Position numbers and translations under genes: made by a program. This document shows, piece by piece, positions 1 through 10,621 of a DNA stretch of 64,000 bases. Positions within the stretch are counted from its first letter, which is position 1; the number at the start of each line of letters is the position of its first letter. The notes under the pieces are model-generated. The model worked only from the letters and a program-made list of their open reading frames with translations. It was not told where the DNA came from and did not search any database. Source of the DNA: Pleurodeles waltl (Eukaryota > Chordata > Amphibia > Caudata > Salamandridae); assembly GCF_031143425.1 (NCBI RefSeq), contig NC_090440.1:338399844-338463843 (forward strand), read 5' to 3'.

Positions 1-773
1 CAGTCGCCTCCGCCCCACCACCAGGAGGAGCAACAGTGCTAACTGCGCACAACAGAACACCTTCTACATTGCCCCAGACCTGGATGGTCCTGGGGAATCG
101 TCAATTACTAGGCCAATAGCCAGAGTGCCCAGTATGAAGGACCATTGGAGAGCTATTAACAATAGCTGACCATAGACCATGCACAAGTCCAGTAGTCCCC
201 TCCACCACCCGTGGTAAAACGGCCAACCGGGGGCTACCCACACAGCCACACCAGGGCTGCCAAGAGCCGCTGGAGACCACCTGGAGGCCGCCGGGGGCTG
301 GGGCTAGGGCCAACAGCAGCAACAGGAGGTGATAGAAACTGGCCCCCCAGGAGCAGAGGGAGCAGAGGGAGAGCCAGAGACAGGCCGGGTACCTAGAGAC
401 AACTAGGGCCAAGAGGTCCAGAGGCCGAGGGTCCGAGGAACAGGTGGGGGGCAGGCAGACAGTTCAGCCACCCCCAAGCCAAGCACCATGCCAACTCAGC
501 CACAACCGCAGCCGCCCTTACCGCAGCTGCTCGAGATCAAACCAGGCCAGGCCTGGCCAGGAACCAAGAGAAGTCCAGGGGGGGCTGAGGGATCTGGACT
601 AGCCTAGATGGGCCACCTCACGAAGGACTCGCAAGCCAGCCGCAGCCGCTATGCCCCGGCTACTGCGGCTCCACCTCCCGCCTCCTGTGTCTGCTGCATC
701 TGCAAAGTCCGTTCTGTGTTCCTCCATCTGGCTGGCTGAACTGAGCAAGTGTATTTTGTGTTGCTGCTGCTAT
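1..773. other. GC-rich unrecognised sequence
   Basis: This stretch is rich in G and C, with purine-rich and proline/glutamine-codon-like runs. I recognise no gene in it. Short open frames exist on both strands but are low in complexity and have no family motifs. The composition resembles the proline-rich exons and 3' regions of the DNA transposons found elsewhere in the window, so it may be the decayed end of one, continuous with the broken exon at 1.5-1.86 kb. That link is inference. Confidence 0.3.
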
Positions 774-1320
774 CATGGATGTGCTCTGTGGTGTTTTAAA
801 TAGCCTGTCATGAGGATTGTGTGTTAGTGGCTGTGTATTGTCACAACGCCAATAAGGAACATCAAGCCAATTCAATAAACTGGTTAGGGTAACTAAAATT
901 CGAAGTTAGGATCTAGAAAGCCCTGCCCCATATCACAGTCTCCCCTGCTGAGATGTGGGCTACTTGTAAATGAAAACTAAGACAACAAAACAGGGAGTAT
1001 GCAAAGCATTAAACAATTAAAAAAGGGCTGACACTCTGCTAAGATGGTGCTCAATATGTGCTGGACCAAGGCAACACCTAAAACAGCGCTGAGGTACTTC
1101 CAAGTAAATCAAACAGTAAGCAGCAACGGACCTTGTCACAGGCTTTGGGGACATGCTCTGTGGAGTTCTAAATAACACGTCATGAGGATGGCATGTTAGT
1201 GGATGTGTCATGTCACCGCACTAATGTGGAGTGGCAAGCCAATTCAATGAACAGCTGAAACTTGAAACTGGAGTCCACCAACCCCTGCCCCAAATCACAG
1301 GCTCCCCAAATACAAAAACC
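774..1320. repeat. Diverged direct duplication, unit about 370 bp
   Basis: Two related segments lie in tandem, roughly 774-955 and 1147-1320. They share tracts such as TGCTCTGTGG, GTCATGAGGAT, AAGCCAATTCAAT and CCCTGCCCCA.ATCACAG in the same order and at the same spacing. The pieces have diverged clearly, so the duplication is old. On the minus strand both copies give related peptides around PHD.LF.TPQS, but each is interrupted, so coding is not established. It lies just downstream, on the minus strand, of the exon-like block at 1.5-1.86 kb and may be its 3' flank. Confidence 0.6.
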
Positions 1321-1494
1321 CACTCTTTCCACACACAACAGACCCACCCCCTCCCCAAATAGCTCCGTCCCTAAACATCCAAAGAAAATTCCAATATGAA
1401 AAGGTTTTGAAAGTCCAATCTCAACTCCCTCCCCTCCTCATCCTCTCCACCCACAAGTCCCTCCCTCCAAAACAAAAAATGTAAAAAAGGCTCA

Positions 1495-1862
1495 GAAAAG
1501 GGCCCTGCCTATATGGGTCTGGAGCTTGTCCAGGCTCTGCTCAATCCTAGCGAGCTGACTCTCCACCTGGTCGCTGCGCTGCAGGATATGGTGGAGCAAT
1601 GCCCTGTCAGAGTAGGAAAGGGCAGTAGCAGGTACAGTCAGGGACCCTGACAGCTGACAGCGGTGTCAGTGATGTAGTGGCCGAACGCTGGAGGCTGGGG
1701 CTGACATGCTGCTGAGCTGGATCTAAGGCAGCTATTTCACCCACTTCCTCCTCCAGGACCGCCAGCCACTGGCATTCAGCCTGAATGTTCTCCAGCCTCT
1801 GCCACCGCAGGCAGTCCACTATCTCCTGAATGGTTGGTTGTCATCCAGCAGGAATAGCTATA
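1495..1862 (-). pseudogene. Broken exon of a transposon-type coiled-coil protein
   Basis: Read on the minus strand, a polypyrimidine tract ending TTGATATAG near 1862 looks like a splice acceptor. It is followed by a frame beginning near QEIVDCLRWQRL that carries acidic and proline/serine-rich text. After one frameshift near 1620 the frame continues as a heptad-like stretch (DRALLHHILQRSDQ, then VESQLARIEQSLDKLQ). A spacer followed by a short C-terminal amphipathic helix is the layout of the tail of transposon-borne Myb/SANT-like proteins such as those of the Harbingers in this window. I cannot see the DNA-binding domain, so the family is inferred. It is clearly non-functional as it stands. 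Confidence 0.35.
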
Positions 1863-3800
1863 TCAAGAAAAACAAAAATATAAATGACAAATTGTAAACA
1901 ATGCTCTGAACAAACACTTCTTTAAAAGTAGCTAATGGGCGGGACAATAGCACTACATTGCTGGTCCCCTATGAACATTGGGATTTGATATGATTATGAG
2001 CAGAGGCACAAGGCTAATTGTATTTGTTTATCCACACATACCTCACAAAAGCACTAACTGTCTGGTAGAAAAAGATTAAACAATTATTTCATTTCTTTTC
2101 TCTTTTTCTAGTAACTAAAAACACACTTTTAGTGGTAAAATAAAAATGAATTACCTCTCATTTATAAGTAAGGAATTATGCACTATGTAGTACAAGTTGT
2201 TCTGCCAAGTTAATGGAGGCATGCTAGTCAGCTCTTCGCATACTTTGCTACTGTTTGCAGTTGGGGCAGCTGTATTTGACAGTTATCTATATTTAATCCC
2301 AATGGCCCTGCTTTTCTCCAAATGCCTTTCATTTAGTTTCTACCCTGACTCCAAAGAGGCAGATGAATAAATAAGATACTTCACACTTGTTATGTATAAA
2401 ATGTGTGTTTATTTATCCTGTCTCCCATAAGTAGACGGTGGGGAAAACAATGCACCGCACTACAGGGAAAGGAATGGGTTATAAAGATTGTATTTGGCAT
2501 GTTCGTCGCAGAGTCTCCCTTAGGCCAAACTTTAAATGTACTCGGGCACTTACTAGTCCCACTTGACTCACTGGCATTGCCCACCACCACAAATTATTTA
2601 CAACAAATTAATTTTGTCTACAGTATGTAAAGGAAACTTGACTTACTCTACTGCAGGGTAAGGCAGAGAGATTAGGTGGGTTGGTCGAGCTTTTGCCACA
2701 GAATAGAGGTGTATCACTGATCATCGATTCATTCATAGATGACAGTCTAAAGGGAAAAATCTGAACAGGCATAAAATAGATATGTTATGGGAAACCAGGA
2801 AATATACAAAACACTTCACATAGACATAAAAATGTGATACATGCCAATAATAAATTTTTCAATTTGTTTGGTGGGCTGGGATGGAAGCATTTAGAAAAGA
2901 ATAAAGGAGTGAAGTACTAAGCTACCAAACCTAAACTGCAGTTGCTTGCATTTACCAAATCTTTTCTTTCCTAGACACAGAAATACATTCTGTATGTGAT
3001 CAAAGTTGAGCCAACCATACAATATTTTTGAATTGGCCTAAGACTAAAATGCGACTCGGTGTTTTTTTCAATATCATGACAACTGTAGTAGGGCAAAACC
3101 ATATATATCTGCTTGTATTGCTGCCGGGTATAATGTATCAACTAAAGAAAAAATAAATTGCAGCTGCTTGCATTTATTAAATCTTTTCTTTTCTAGACAT
3201 GGAACAGTGGTCAGCTAGCATTTTCTTTCTTGGCAAAGGCAATTACATTCTCAATGTTCATGCCAAATAGAAACTTTCCGTGATTATCCTAAGGAAATCT
3301 ACACAATCAGTTTAATTCAAAAGTGGATAGAAGGTCATGGCCTTTGAAGGTCAGGTTTATTCTACTCACAGAACAAATTGTAAAAATCTCAGCTTGTCAC
3401 AGTGTGTCATGGAAGACAGCTCTAAGAACTTTTCTCTTGGCAGCGAGGGAACAGCAAGCCCAGCCAGCAACCAACAGGTGTTCTGTTTGAAGCTGCAGTT
3501 GTGTGCTTTTCAGAGTCAGTATTCAAATACAAGCCCTAGGGGCATCGATCCTCTGAGATGCTCAAATAAACCTCCGGTTGCCTTATATCAATGTTTTAAA
3601 CTTATAATTTATATAGCAGCTAAAGTAAGAATGTATAGGCAAACCATTGAATAGACTGCACCAGTGTTGGACGATGTTATACCAATTAAATTCTGCACCT
3701 TTAATTGCAAAGCGCACCATAATGTATACCCGGCCTTTTTAGGTCGAGTCTAGACAGCATGCATGTACTGTCTGCAAATACCTGCTGTATTCAGCAAAAG
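1863..3800. other. AT-rich sequence without recognisable gene
   Basis: No family motifs, RNA genes or long low-noise reading frames are seen here. The only structure is a short direct duplication: about 2935-2985 and 3162-3208 both carry GCTTGCATTTA followed by AAATCTTTTCTTT and CTAGACA, 229 bp apart. Open frames near 2403-2630 and 3337-3654 have no recognisable similarity and look like chance. Confidence 0.5.
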
Positions 3801-3809
3801 GACTTTGGG

Positions 3810-4528
3810 CCAGATGTAGCAACCGGTTTGCATGTTGCAAACTGCGAAAAACACAGTTTGCGACATGCAAAACGGCCATCGCGATGCCGATTCACATTTT
3901 GCGAGTCGGTACCGACTCGCAAAATGTGAATCCGACTCACAAAGAGGAAGGGGTATTCCCTTCCTATTTGCGACTCGCACCGCGATGTAGAATTGCTTTG
4001 TGACCGCGAAGCAGTCGCAAAGCAATTCACAGTTAACACCCACTTGAAGTGGGTGGTAACTCATTCGCAAACAGGAAGGGGTCCCCATGGGACCCCTTCC
4101 CCTTTGTGAATGTTGCTGAAAATATTTTTTCAGAGCAGGCAGTGGTCCAATTTACCACTGCCTACTCTGAAAAAATGAAACCAAATGGTTTCATTATTTT
4201 TTTGAATTGCAACTCGTTTTCCTTTAAGGAAAACGGGCTGCAATAAAAAAAAAAAAAAAAACTGCTTTATTAAAAAAGCAGTCACAGACACGGAGGTCTG
4301 CTGTCTCCAGCAGGCCACCATCCCTGTGAGTGCAGGGACTCGCTATGGGGTCGCAATTTGCGACCCACCTCATTAATATTCATGAGGTGGGTCTTTGCGA
4401 CCCCATACCGAGTCGCAGAAGGTGTCTGAGACACCTTTCTGCATACACTTTTGCGAGTTGCAAATTGCGAGTCGGTATGACTCGCAATTTGCAACTCGCT
4501 AAATTTTCTGTACCTACATTTGGCCCTT
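3810..4528. mobile_element. Chain-of-hairpins foldback element, AT-leaning type
   Basis: The ends are imperfect terminal inverted repeats: GGGCCAGATGTAG at the left and CTACATTTGGCCC at the right. The body is almost wholly a row of adjacent short palindromes, about fifteen of them. Examples are the long hairpin at 3893-3930 centred on GTCGGTACCGAC, 4074-4102 centred on CCCCATGGGG, 4133-4175 around ACTGCC/GGCAGT, the nested pair at 4345-4405, and 4450-4500 around GCGAGTTGCAAATTGCGAG. There is no coding capacity. A short A tract (4245-4261) sits in the middle. This is not a simple MITE, where only the ends pair; here nearly every local segment pairs with its neighbour. Class is unknown and no clear target-site duplication is visible. 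Confidence 0.75.
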
Positions 4529-4576
4529 AGATCCCACCTGCAGCTTACCATTGGTTGACTGCACCATCACTCTTCC

Positions 4577-5089
4577 TTGCTAAGTCCTAACTGGTTCGGT
4601 CTTTTGATACCTCACTTCAGTTCTTGGCTGAGGAGAAATGGCCGAGTACAGCTACCTTTCGCTTTCATTGTTTATCTGTTGTTGTGTGGAACTCTTTTTA
4701 AAGTTATTTCCTACTTCAGCTCGTGTTCTGATGTATGTGTACGTGTTCCTGCCCCTGATTTTTTTAAATGTGGCTTTTCTTCCTCTATGCAAACAGGAAT
4801 TAATTTGAAACAATTGCACAATTTTACTAGGCACAGGATGTGGAGGCTCAAACCCAGGTCTCCAGTTCCAAAGTCTGCAACGCTGGATTTTACGCTAAAT
4901 CCTCTCTCTAACGATAGCTCCTTTTGTGAGGGAGTGAAAAATAGCTCACCGTGTGTTTCTGCGCTGCCCAGTAAAAATGTCTATTTGAAAGTGCCAGCTG
5001 AATGCTACATATCAAAACACTTTGCAATAGTTTGCCATCAAGTTCCAAACAGTCATAGAATGCATGTCTTGCCTATAAACACACTTTAG
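4577..5089 (+). other. Open frame of 170 codons, probably not a gene
   Basis: An uninterrupted frame opens with MLSPNWFGLLIPHFSS and contains one hydrophobic stretch (about residues 29-50). I recognise no domain. About a fifth of it (4826-4935) is the reverse strand of a tRNA-derived SINE, so that part of the frame is non-coding by origin. There is no obvious promoter, splice signal or polyadenylation signal tied to it. A chance frame is the simplest reading. Confidence 0.2.
4826..4935 (-). repeat. tRNA-derived SINE fragment
   Basis: On the minus strand the sequence reads like a tRNA head. The pol III B-box-like motif GGGTTTGAGCC follows CTGGAGACCT, and an A-box-like segment (TTAGCGTAAAATCC) lies about 45 bp upstream. 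This spacing and the B box close to GGTTCGANNCC point to a tRNA-derived SINE, not a functional tRNA, because the cloverleaf arms do not pair. The 3' tail is not delimited. Confidence 0.5.
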
Positions 5090-6134
5090 CATTAATTAGT
5101 GTTATTTACCCAGTTGTTAGTAAACTTGAAAAAATCTGAGCTAGTTTCACCTTTATCAATTTGTGAACCGAATGCCGAGTTTGAAAGCTAAATTTACTAG
5201 AACTATTTTGGGTGTGAGGAGTGCTTTAGGATAAACGAATAGCAACAATCACTTTAAGGAATCCTGTTGGTCACACGTTTAGAGCAGCTGTTGCGTGTCC
5301 AGCACTATACATTTGTCGAGTGCACAGCCTGCCATGGAAGTGGGATCTGGAGGCTGCATTCGGTGCCCTGGCTCTTCTATGTTGCTGCTGCTGTTCCACA
5401 CAAGTCTCCTGAACAAGCAAAATTTATGTCAATGAATGGGCAGCTGAGACCCCCGAGGACCCAGAGACAGTGGGCGCAATTGCCCAGGAATTGGGCTATG
5501 AACCTCCTGGGGTAGGTAAAGTGCACTTTCACCAATCTTCTAACTTTAGTCGTATAGGCATCACATGGTCTTCAGGGGTGCACACAGCTCATCTGTGTAT
5601 TTTAAATTTAACTTGGCAACTGGTTTCTGATAATATTTCATCTCCACCAACCACGATTTATGCCGCTGTGGATTAACTTTGAAGATTAGGAACCTGCAAG
5701 CAGCCCACAAGTCACAGGTTGAAAATCCAACAAGTCAACTCAGCCTTTCATTCTACTGGGATTGATGTGGACCATTGAGTATGCATCATTAATATACCTA
5801 CCATCCACAGTGCTTCGAAGCTGCTAGCCCATAGCAGCAACATTCATATTTAATTAATGAATGAATGCACTTATGCCGTCATTTTTTGTAACAACTATAA
5901 AAATTAAGTCACCTCAGTACTCATACACTCATACTAACCACACTTAGGCCCTCATTATGACATTATGAGAGATGCAAGCAGGCGCCCTCTGGGAGAGAGA
6001 GATAAATTAAACCACATGGAGTTTCACAAGGAAAGGCCATACTAACAGGATCAAAAGCCAAATGAAGAATGAGCTTAATAAATAATTACCCTAAGCCAGA
6101 ATATGATGACTGACTGGTGCTACCTATAGCAAAT
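5090..6134. other. No gene seen; isolated Harbinger terminus near 5947
   Basis: Mostly unrecognised AT-rich DNA. At 5946-5961 the string GGCCCTCATTATGAC matches the terminal repeat of the Harbinger elements of this window (compare the ends at 51383, 51872 and 60789), but the next bases leave that family at once. It may be a solitary terminal remnant or a very short deletion derivative. Nothing else could be supported. Confidence 0.4.
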
Positions 6135-6142
6135 TGACAGTC

Positions 6143-6195
6143 CTGATGATGACCCCCAGATAGATCAATCTACATAAATGGGGTCGAAACGTTGA
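6143..6195 (+). ncRNA. Degenerate hammerhead ribozyme motif, Penelope-like type
   Basis: The conserved core CTGATGA (6143-6149) is followed by stem II, GACCCC (6151-6156) pairing with GGGGTC (6180-6185), and then GAAA (6186-6189). The stem II loop contains its own small hairpin (TAGAT/ATCTA, 6161-6172). One extra T at 6150 separates the core from stem II. After GAAA comes CGTTGAC: stem III would be only CG, and the GAC beyond could pair with the GTC just before the core as a weak stem I. This order and the very short stem III are typical of hammerheads in Penelope-like retroelements. The extra base, weak stem I and TT cleavage position suggest a decayed copy. No Penelope reverse transcriptase is visible nearby. 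Confidence 0.5.
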
Positions 6196-7105
6196 CATTT
6201 TGATATTGTGGATTTTTTGTGAGAGACTAGAAAGGTGACTTCTGGACTTCTGGAGTAATATGAGTCTGCCTATGGAAGATCGCAGAAAACGTATGTTTTA
6301 ACCACATTTTGTATATATTGCACAGAGCAGATTTGTACAAGCAATTTTCACTTCATTCACTTTCACTGCGCCGTCACTATAGGAGCACCGTAATGATTTA
6401 ATTCAAAGTATAAGAATGACTGCTTTTTACTAAAAATATGCATCTATTATATAATAAAATATGAATTGGTGACAAAATTTGCACATGGTTGAAGATTGTT
6501 TAAAAGTTGTTTCCCAGGAAGACAAGGGCCTTTCTTCCCCCTATAGGGCCATTGCTTAATTTGCTTATTTAACTACCCAGGTTCTAGGGTTACGGGGTGT
6601 GCCTCGTTTTCTTTAAATACTCATTATGACATTGGCTGTAAATCCCACATACCGTCGCAGCGACAGCTACCAAAATACCATTGCGGAGGTGAACATTCAT
6701 TTGCCATATTATGAAACACACACTAAACAAACAGAATACAGCAAAAAACACATATTCGCTAAATCAAAGGTTAGTGGTAAATTGTTGGTGCGAACACCCC
6801 TACCGTTACACCAACAAAACAACACCCACCACATAATGACCCACAAATCTCCACGGCGGACATTCAATGGTGGTAGACCATTGGTGGTACACACAGGCAC
6901 GGTCAGAATTGCCACACAAATAGAAGTCAACACAACATTGTCCAAAACCAAAATCACACACCTGACAGTGATACACACACCACACCCACCCACCCACAGC
7001 ACTATAAAACCCACACCCACATTACCCACAACCCTTTACGAACACAACAAATTGCCATGAGATAGCCACGCAAATCACAGCAACAACTACACACACCAGA
7101 AACAC

Positions 7106-7125
7106 CCATCCATCCATCCATCCAT
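7106..7125 (+). repeat. (ATCC)n microsatellite
   Basis: About five uninterrupted CATC/ATCC tetramers lie in the region just upstream of the SANT-A start codon of element H1. Confidence 0.8.
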
Positions 7126-7181
7126 CACACATATCACACCCCACCCCAACACCCATTGCACAACACAGACCACACACACCC

Positions 7182-8651
7182 ATGCCCCCACAAAGTCACC
7201 CCTATATCACAGATGAGGAGTTGCAGGTCATGGTGGAGGAAGTAGTCAGGGTAGAGCCACAGCAGTTTGGAGAACAGGTACAGCAAATCTCCATTGCCAG
7301 GAAGATGGAGCTATGGTGGAGAATCGTGGACAGGGTGAACACTGTGGGACAGCATCCAAGAACAAGGGACGACATCAGGAAGAGGTGGAATGACCTACGG
7401 GGGAAGGCATGTTCCAAAGCAGCAAGGCGCCAGCTCCCTATCCAGAGGACTGGCGGTTGCCCTCCATCTCCTCCCCCACAGCTGACAGCATGGGAGGAGC
7501 AGGTCTTGGCAATACTGTATCATGAGGGATTCACTGGAGTAGCCGGAGGACTAGACACTGGTGAGTCAATATTTACCACATATCCCCCACATACCTGCAT
7601 TGCACCACTACCACCAGCCCTCACCCTGACACCCATCACTCTACTCCATTCAGCCCCGCAGTGCACACCGCAATACACTAACCTGAATGCTAAGCCCTGC
7701 ATGCCACACCTAGTGCATGAACATCCCTACCAGCCCTGCATGTACACTCCCCGCGAATGCATGCACAGCATGGAGTACAAACAATCCCACAATACATCAC
7801 CATACATAAACAAATGTGGCAGGGCAACAGCAACGATAAAGTGGAAGCCAGGGATATAGAAACTGTCACAGATATGTAGCATAATGCACCACTTACATCC
7901 CCACAGGTGCCCCAGCCAATCCCAGCGGTGTAGAGGTGCCACGGCTACCAAGTCCCCCACCAGAAGATGCCCCCAGTGATGACAGTAACTCTGGACTTCT
8001 GGATCTGGATGAACTCCCTGGATCATCAGGGACCACTGGTCAGTCGGATACCCCAGCCCATACCCAGTCCACCACAGAGCCTCCCCCTCAGTACACAACA
8101 CCACAGCAGCCACCCAGCATCCCCACACCTCTATCCCAAGGACACGTCAATCAGCAGTGTGCCCACCTGTCCAGGGGCCCCAATCCACACCTCACAGCCA
8201 AGACAATCAGGGTCCTGGGGTCAGTGCCAGTGGGCACACTGTTCAGGGGACACAGGCACAGGGGGACAGGGACACTTGGAGGACATCTGTGCGCCATGGG
8301 TAGGACAGGCCCAGGGAACCGACTAGCCAGGAGACACTCACTAATGTCTAGGGGGCTTTCCAACAATCCGAAGACAAGATGGGTCAGGTGATAGACATCA
8401 TGCAGGAGAACCAGCGGCTGCAGGAGGAACACCACCAGGAGATCAGAACAGAATTGTAGGCCCTCAACATCACAATGGTCTCAATAGTAGGGGTGCTGGG
8501 TGATATGGCTAACATCATGAGGAACAACACATCACGCCAGTGGGCCCCTTCTACTAGCCATTCAACTGAACAGCCCTCCACATCTGCTGCAGCTAGTGGA
8601 CAGGTGGCCCTGCCACAGAACCCACAGGCCACCAGCACCCCTCACCTGTAG
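7182..8651 (+). pseudogene. SANT-A: Harbinger Myb/SANT-like DNA-binding protein (H1)
   Basis: Exon 1 runs from the ATG at 7182 to 7560, where GTGAGT gives a donor. Exon 2 starts at 7907 after CCCCACAG and ends at the TAG at 8649-8651. The first ~75 residues form a Myb/SANT-like fold: an opening YITDEELQVMVEEV helix, a middle segment ISIARKMELWWRIVDRVN and the signature end RTRDDIRKRWNDLRGK, with the conserved tryptophans of trihelix/SANT domains. The rest of exon 1 is proline-rich, ending with WEEQVLAIL. Exon 2 gives an acidic patch (DAPSDDSNSGLLDLDELP), a Thr/Pro spacer and a C-terminal helix (QENQRLQEEHHQEIRTEL), then a premature stop. Frameshifts break exon 2. In this superfamily the protein binds the transposon ends and recruits the nuclease. 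Confidence 0.85.
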
Positions 8652-8910
8652 AAGGTAAACCACCCCACAAACATTCCCTGTGACCCAGACAGATGCCAGA
8701 GAGACTTGCCAAGACCAAGACCACCACCAGGAAATGAGACCCTCCTGAATGTCCCACTGTGTCACCTTTTTCCACTTTGAACTGTCATTGCTCCCCTCCT
8801 ATGGCCCCTTGTACACTGGACCTGTGCTATAAACAGGCTGGACCCATACTCTGGCCTTTCCTGTACCATCACCCCATCCCATTGCACTATTCCTTCTACA
8901 TTTTCACTCC

Positions 8911-8916
8911 AATAAA
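8911..8916 (+). terminator. Poly(A) signal AATAAA for SANT-A
   Basis: A perfect AATAAA lies about 260 bp after the SANT-A stop. It is in the right place for the 3' end of that transcript, between the two convergent genes. Confidence 0.5.
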
Positions 8917-9205
8917 CACCTTTAAATATGACTTGAGTGATAGTGCTTTATATGACAAAAAATTGAAATCATTTTTACTGTTTCATCTTGTACAATTGTC
9001 CTGAACTTTGTAATTCCATACAAAAAATTGAGCTGTCTGTAGTCATCACATCACACCAGTACACAGTTGTAACCACACCAACATCTGCAAATTGACAAGG
9101 CATAGGTGACAGTCAGTTGAAATGGTGAGGCAGTGACTACATCATGCTACAGCCACACTGAAAAAATAATCAGAGGAATGGTCAGTTCCACTGCCTTACC
9201 TGTTT

Positions 9206-9211
9206 TTTATT
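9206..9211 (-). terminator. Poly(A) signal AATAAA for HARBI1
   Basis: On the minus strand AATAAA lies within about 10 bp after the HARBI1 stop codon (9219-9221). The convergent genes thus each have their own candidate poly(A) signal, about 290 bp apart. Confidence 0.45.
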
Positions 9212-9218
9212 GGAAGTA

Positions 9219-10178
9219 CTACTGTATGACTGATCTCCTGTTGTCCACATGCTCATCCTCTGCCTCCTCATCCTCACTGTCCTGAGGGTCCACTGCTGCC
9301 ACAGGAGCATTTTCACCCTCCTCCTCCACAGGAGCATTTTCACCCTCCTCCTCCTGAAGATAGGGCACATGTCGACTGATGGCCAGTTTGTGCAACATGA
9401 AGCATACAACAACTATCGGGCAGATGTTCTCAGGCGAGTAGCAGAGGGATCCACCTGTCAGATGGAGGCATCTGAACCTAGCCTAACCTCATGGTCCACC
9501 CATGAGCATCATTATACCTATTCTCAGCCCCTGTCCTGGCATTCCTTACAGGGGTCAAGAGCCACAACAGGTTTGGGTAGCAGGAGTAACCTGCTAGAAT
9601 TAAAGGAAAAACATTAGCCTTGCACAATGGTTTGGGGGATGACTCCTGAAGGCATACACTGACATGCATTGGGTGGGGACTCAGGCTCACCTATTAGCCA
9701 CAGCCTGTGCCTCTGTCGTTGTGCCATTACATTTGGGATGCTGCTATTCCTCAAAATGAAGGTATCATGCACCGACCAAGGATACTTGGCAGTGACATGG
9801 GAGATCTTCCACTTGGGGGAAAGCGATGTAGCTGCACATGTGTTTGAGCAAGGCAGACAAAACCCTTGCCAGCACTATTGAGAACATTGGCTGTGACATT
9901 CCTGCTGCCAAGTCCACTGTCACTTGGAAAGAGCCAGTTGCAAAGAAATAGAGCACAGATAGAACTTGCACAAGAGGGGGGATCCGAGTGGGATGACGGA
10001 TAACTGATTTCACTTCAGGCTCCAATTGAGTGCACAGCTCTTTGATTGTGGCCCTGTCCAGTCGATATGTCAGTATTATGTGCCTGTCCTCCAGCATAGC
10101 CAAGTCCACAAGGGATCTGTACCCGGGGGCTTGCCTCCTCCTCCTATTCCTCCACAGTGGTAGATACCTAAAGGACAC
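9219..10178 (-). pseudogene. HARBI1-like Harbinger nuclease, internally deleted (H1)
   Basis: The minus-strand frame opens with MSFRYLPLWRNRRRRQ after an acceptor-like CTTTAG. It continues through the helix-turn-helix region (YRLDRATIKELCTQLEPEV, then VLSVLYFFATGSFQVT, then GMSQPMFS). After VEDL a deletion removes the block that in H2 carries IDGTH, the first catalytic aspartate. After a frameshift the second aspartate is present (SVHDTFILRNSSIPNV, Asp codon 9764-9766). A donor (GTGAGC, about 9688) and an acceptor (TCTAGCAG, about 9600) bound a short intron. Exon 2 holds WLLTPVRNARTGAENRYND and, after loss of the expected IERTFG segment, FRCLHLTGGSLCYSPENI and VVVCFMLHKLA. The tail is acidic, with a tandem EEEGENAPV duplication. 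The order matches the DDE nuclease family of HARBI1, but D1 and probably the third acidic residue are gone. Confidence 0.85.
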
Positions 10179-10179
10179 A

Positions 10180-10600
10180 AGAGTGAGAACTGAGTGATAA
10201 ACTGAACAATGGAACCACTACCTCAGTGTAACCAAGCTTGTATGTAATTGGACAATGTACATGGCAATATATGTACAATTGGCAGAAATGACACAGTTTT
10301 CAATGTAATATTGTTGATCACCACCATAAAATGGCGACTGCCTGTCCTGTATGTAGGTACAGGTCGAAGTGATCTAACTCTATTGGCGTTGGGCGTCATG
10401 GGGGAAGGCAGTTGTGCACTGTTGTGCTATTCCTCATTGGCTTACATAGGTCTCTATGGAGTTCACTGTCCAATGGGGATCACCGGTGGTGGTGACGGTG
10501 TACACCGCCATGGATATGACCGCCATTTTCTGTCTATAACCTCACTTGATTCCTGACTTTTCACAATGGAACATCCCCCCTGCGTGTGCTGCTGTGACCT
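10180..10600. promoter_or_regulatory. Candidate bidirectional promoter between HARBI1 and SANT-B (H1)
   Basis: This short gap separates divergent HARBI1 (-) and SANT-B (+). It holds CCAAT-type boxes in both orientations: ATTGG near 10382 and 10436, and CCAAT near 10471. The corresponding gap of H2 (49300-49660) also has ATTGG near 49369 and CCAAT near 49400 beside the shared GGTGTACACC palindrome-like text. Divergent CCAAT boxes in a short gap are common in bidirectional promoters. Function is inferred from position and conservation between two copies only. Confidence 0.4.
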
Positions 10601-10621
10601 GAGCCTGGAACCTACCATCAG

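Noticed and set aside
4577..5089. Membrane protein gene suggested by a hydrophobic stretch
   Set aside because: The frame runs through an antisense SINE and has no gene signals or family match.
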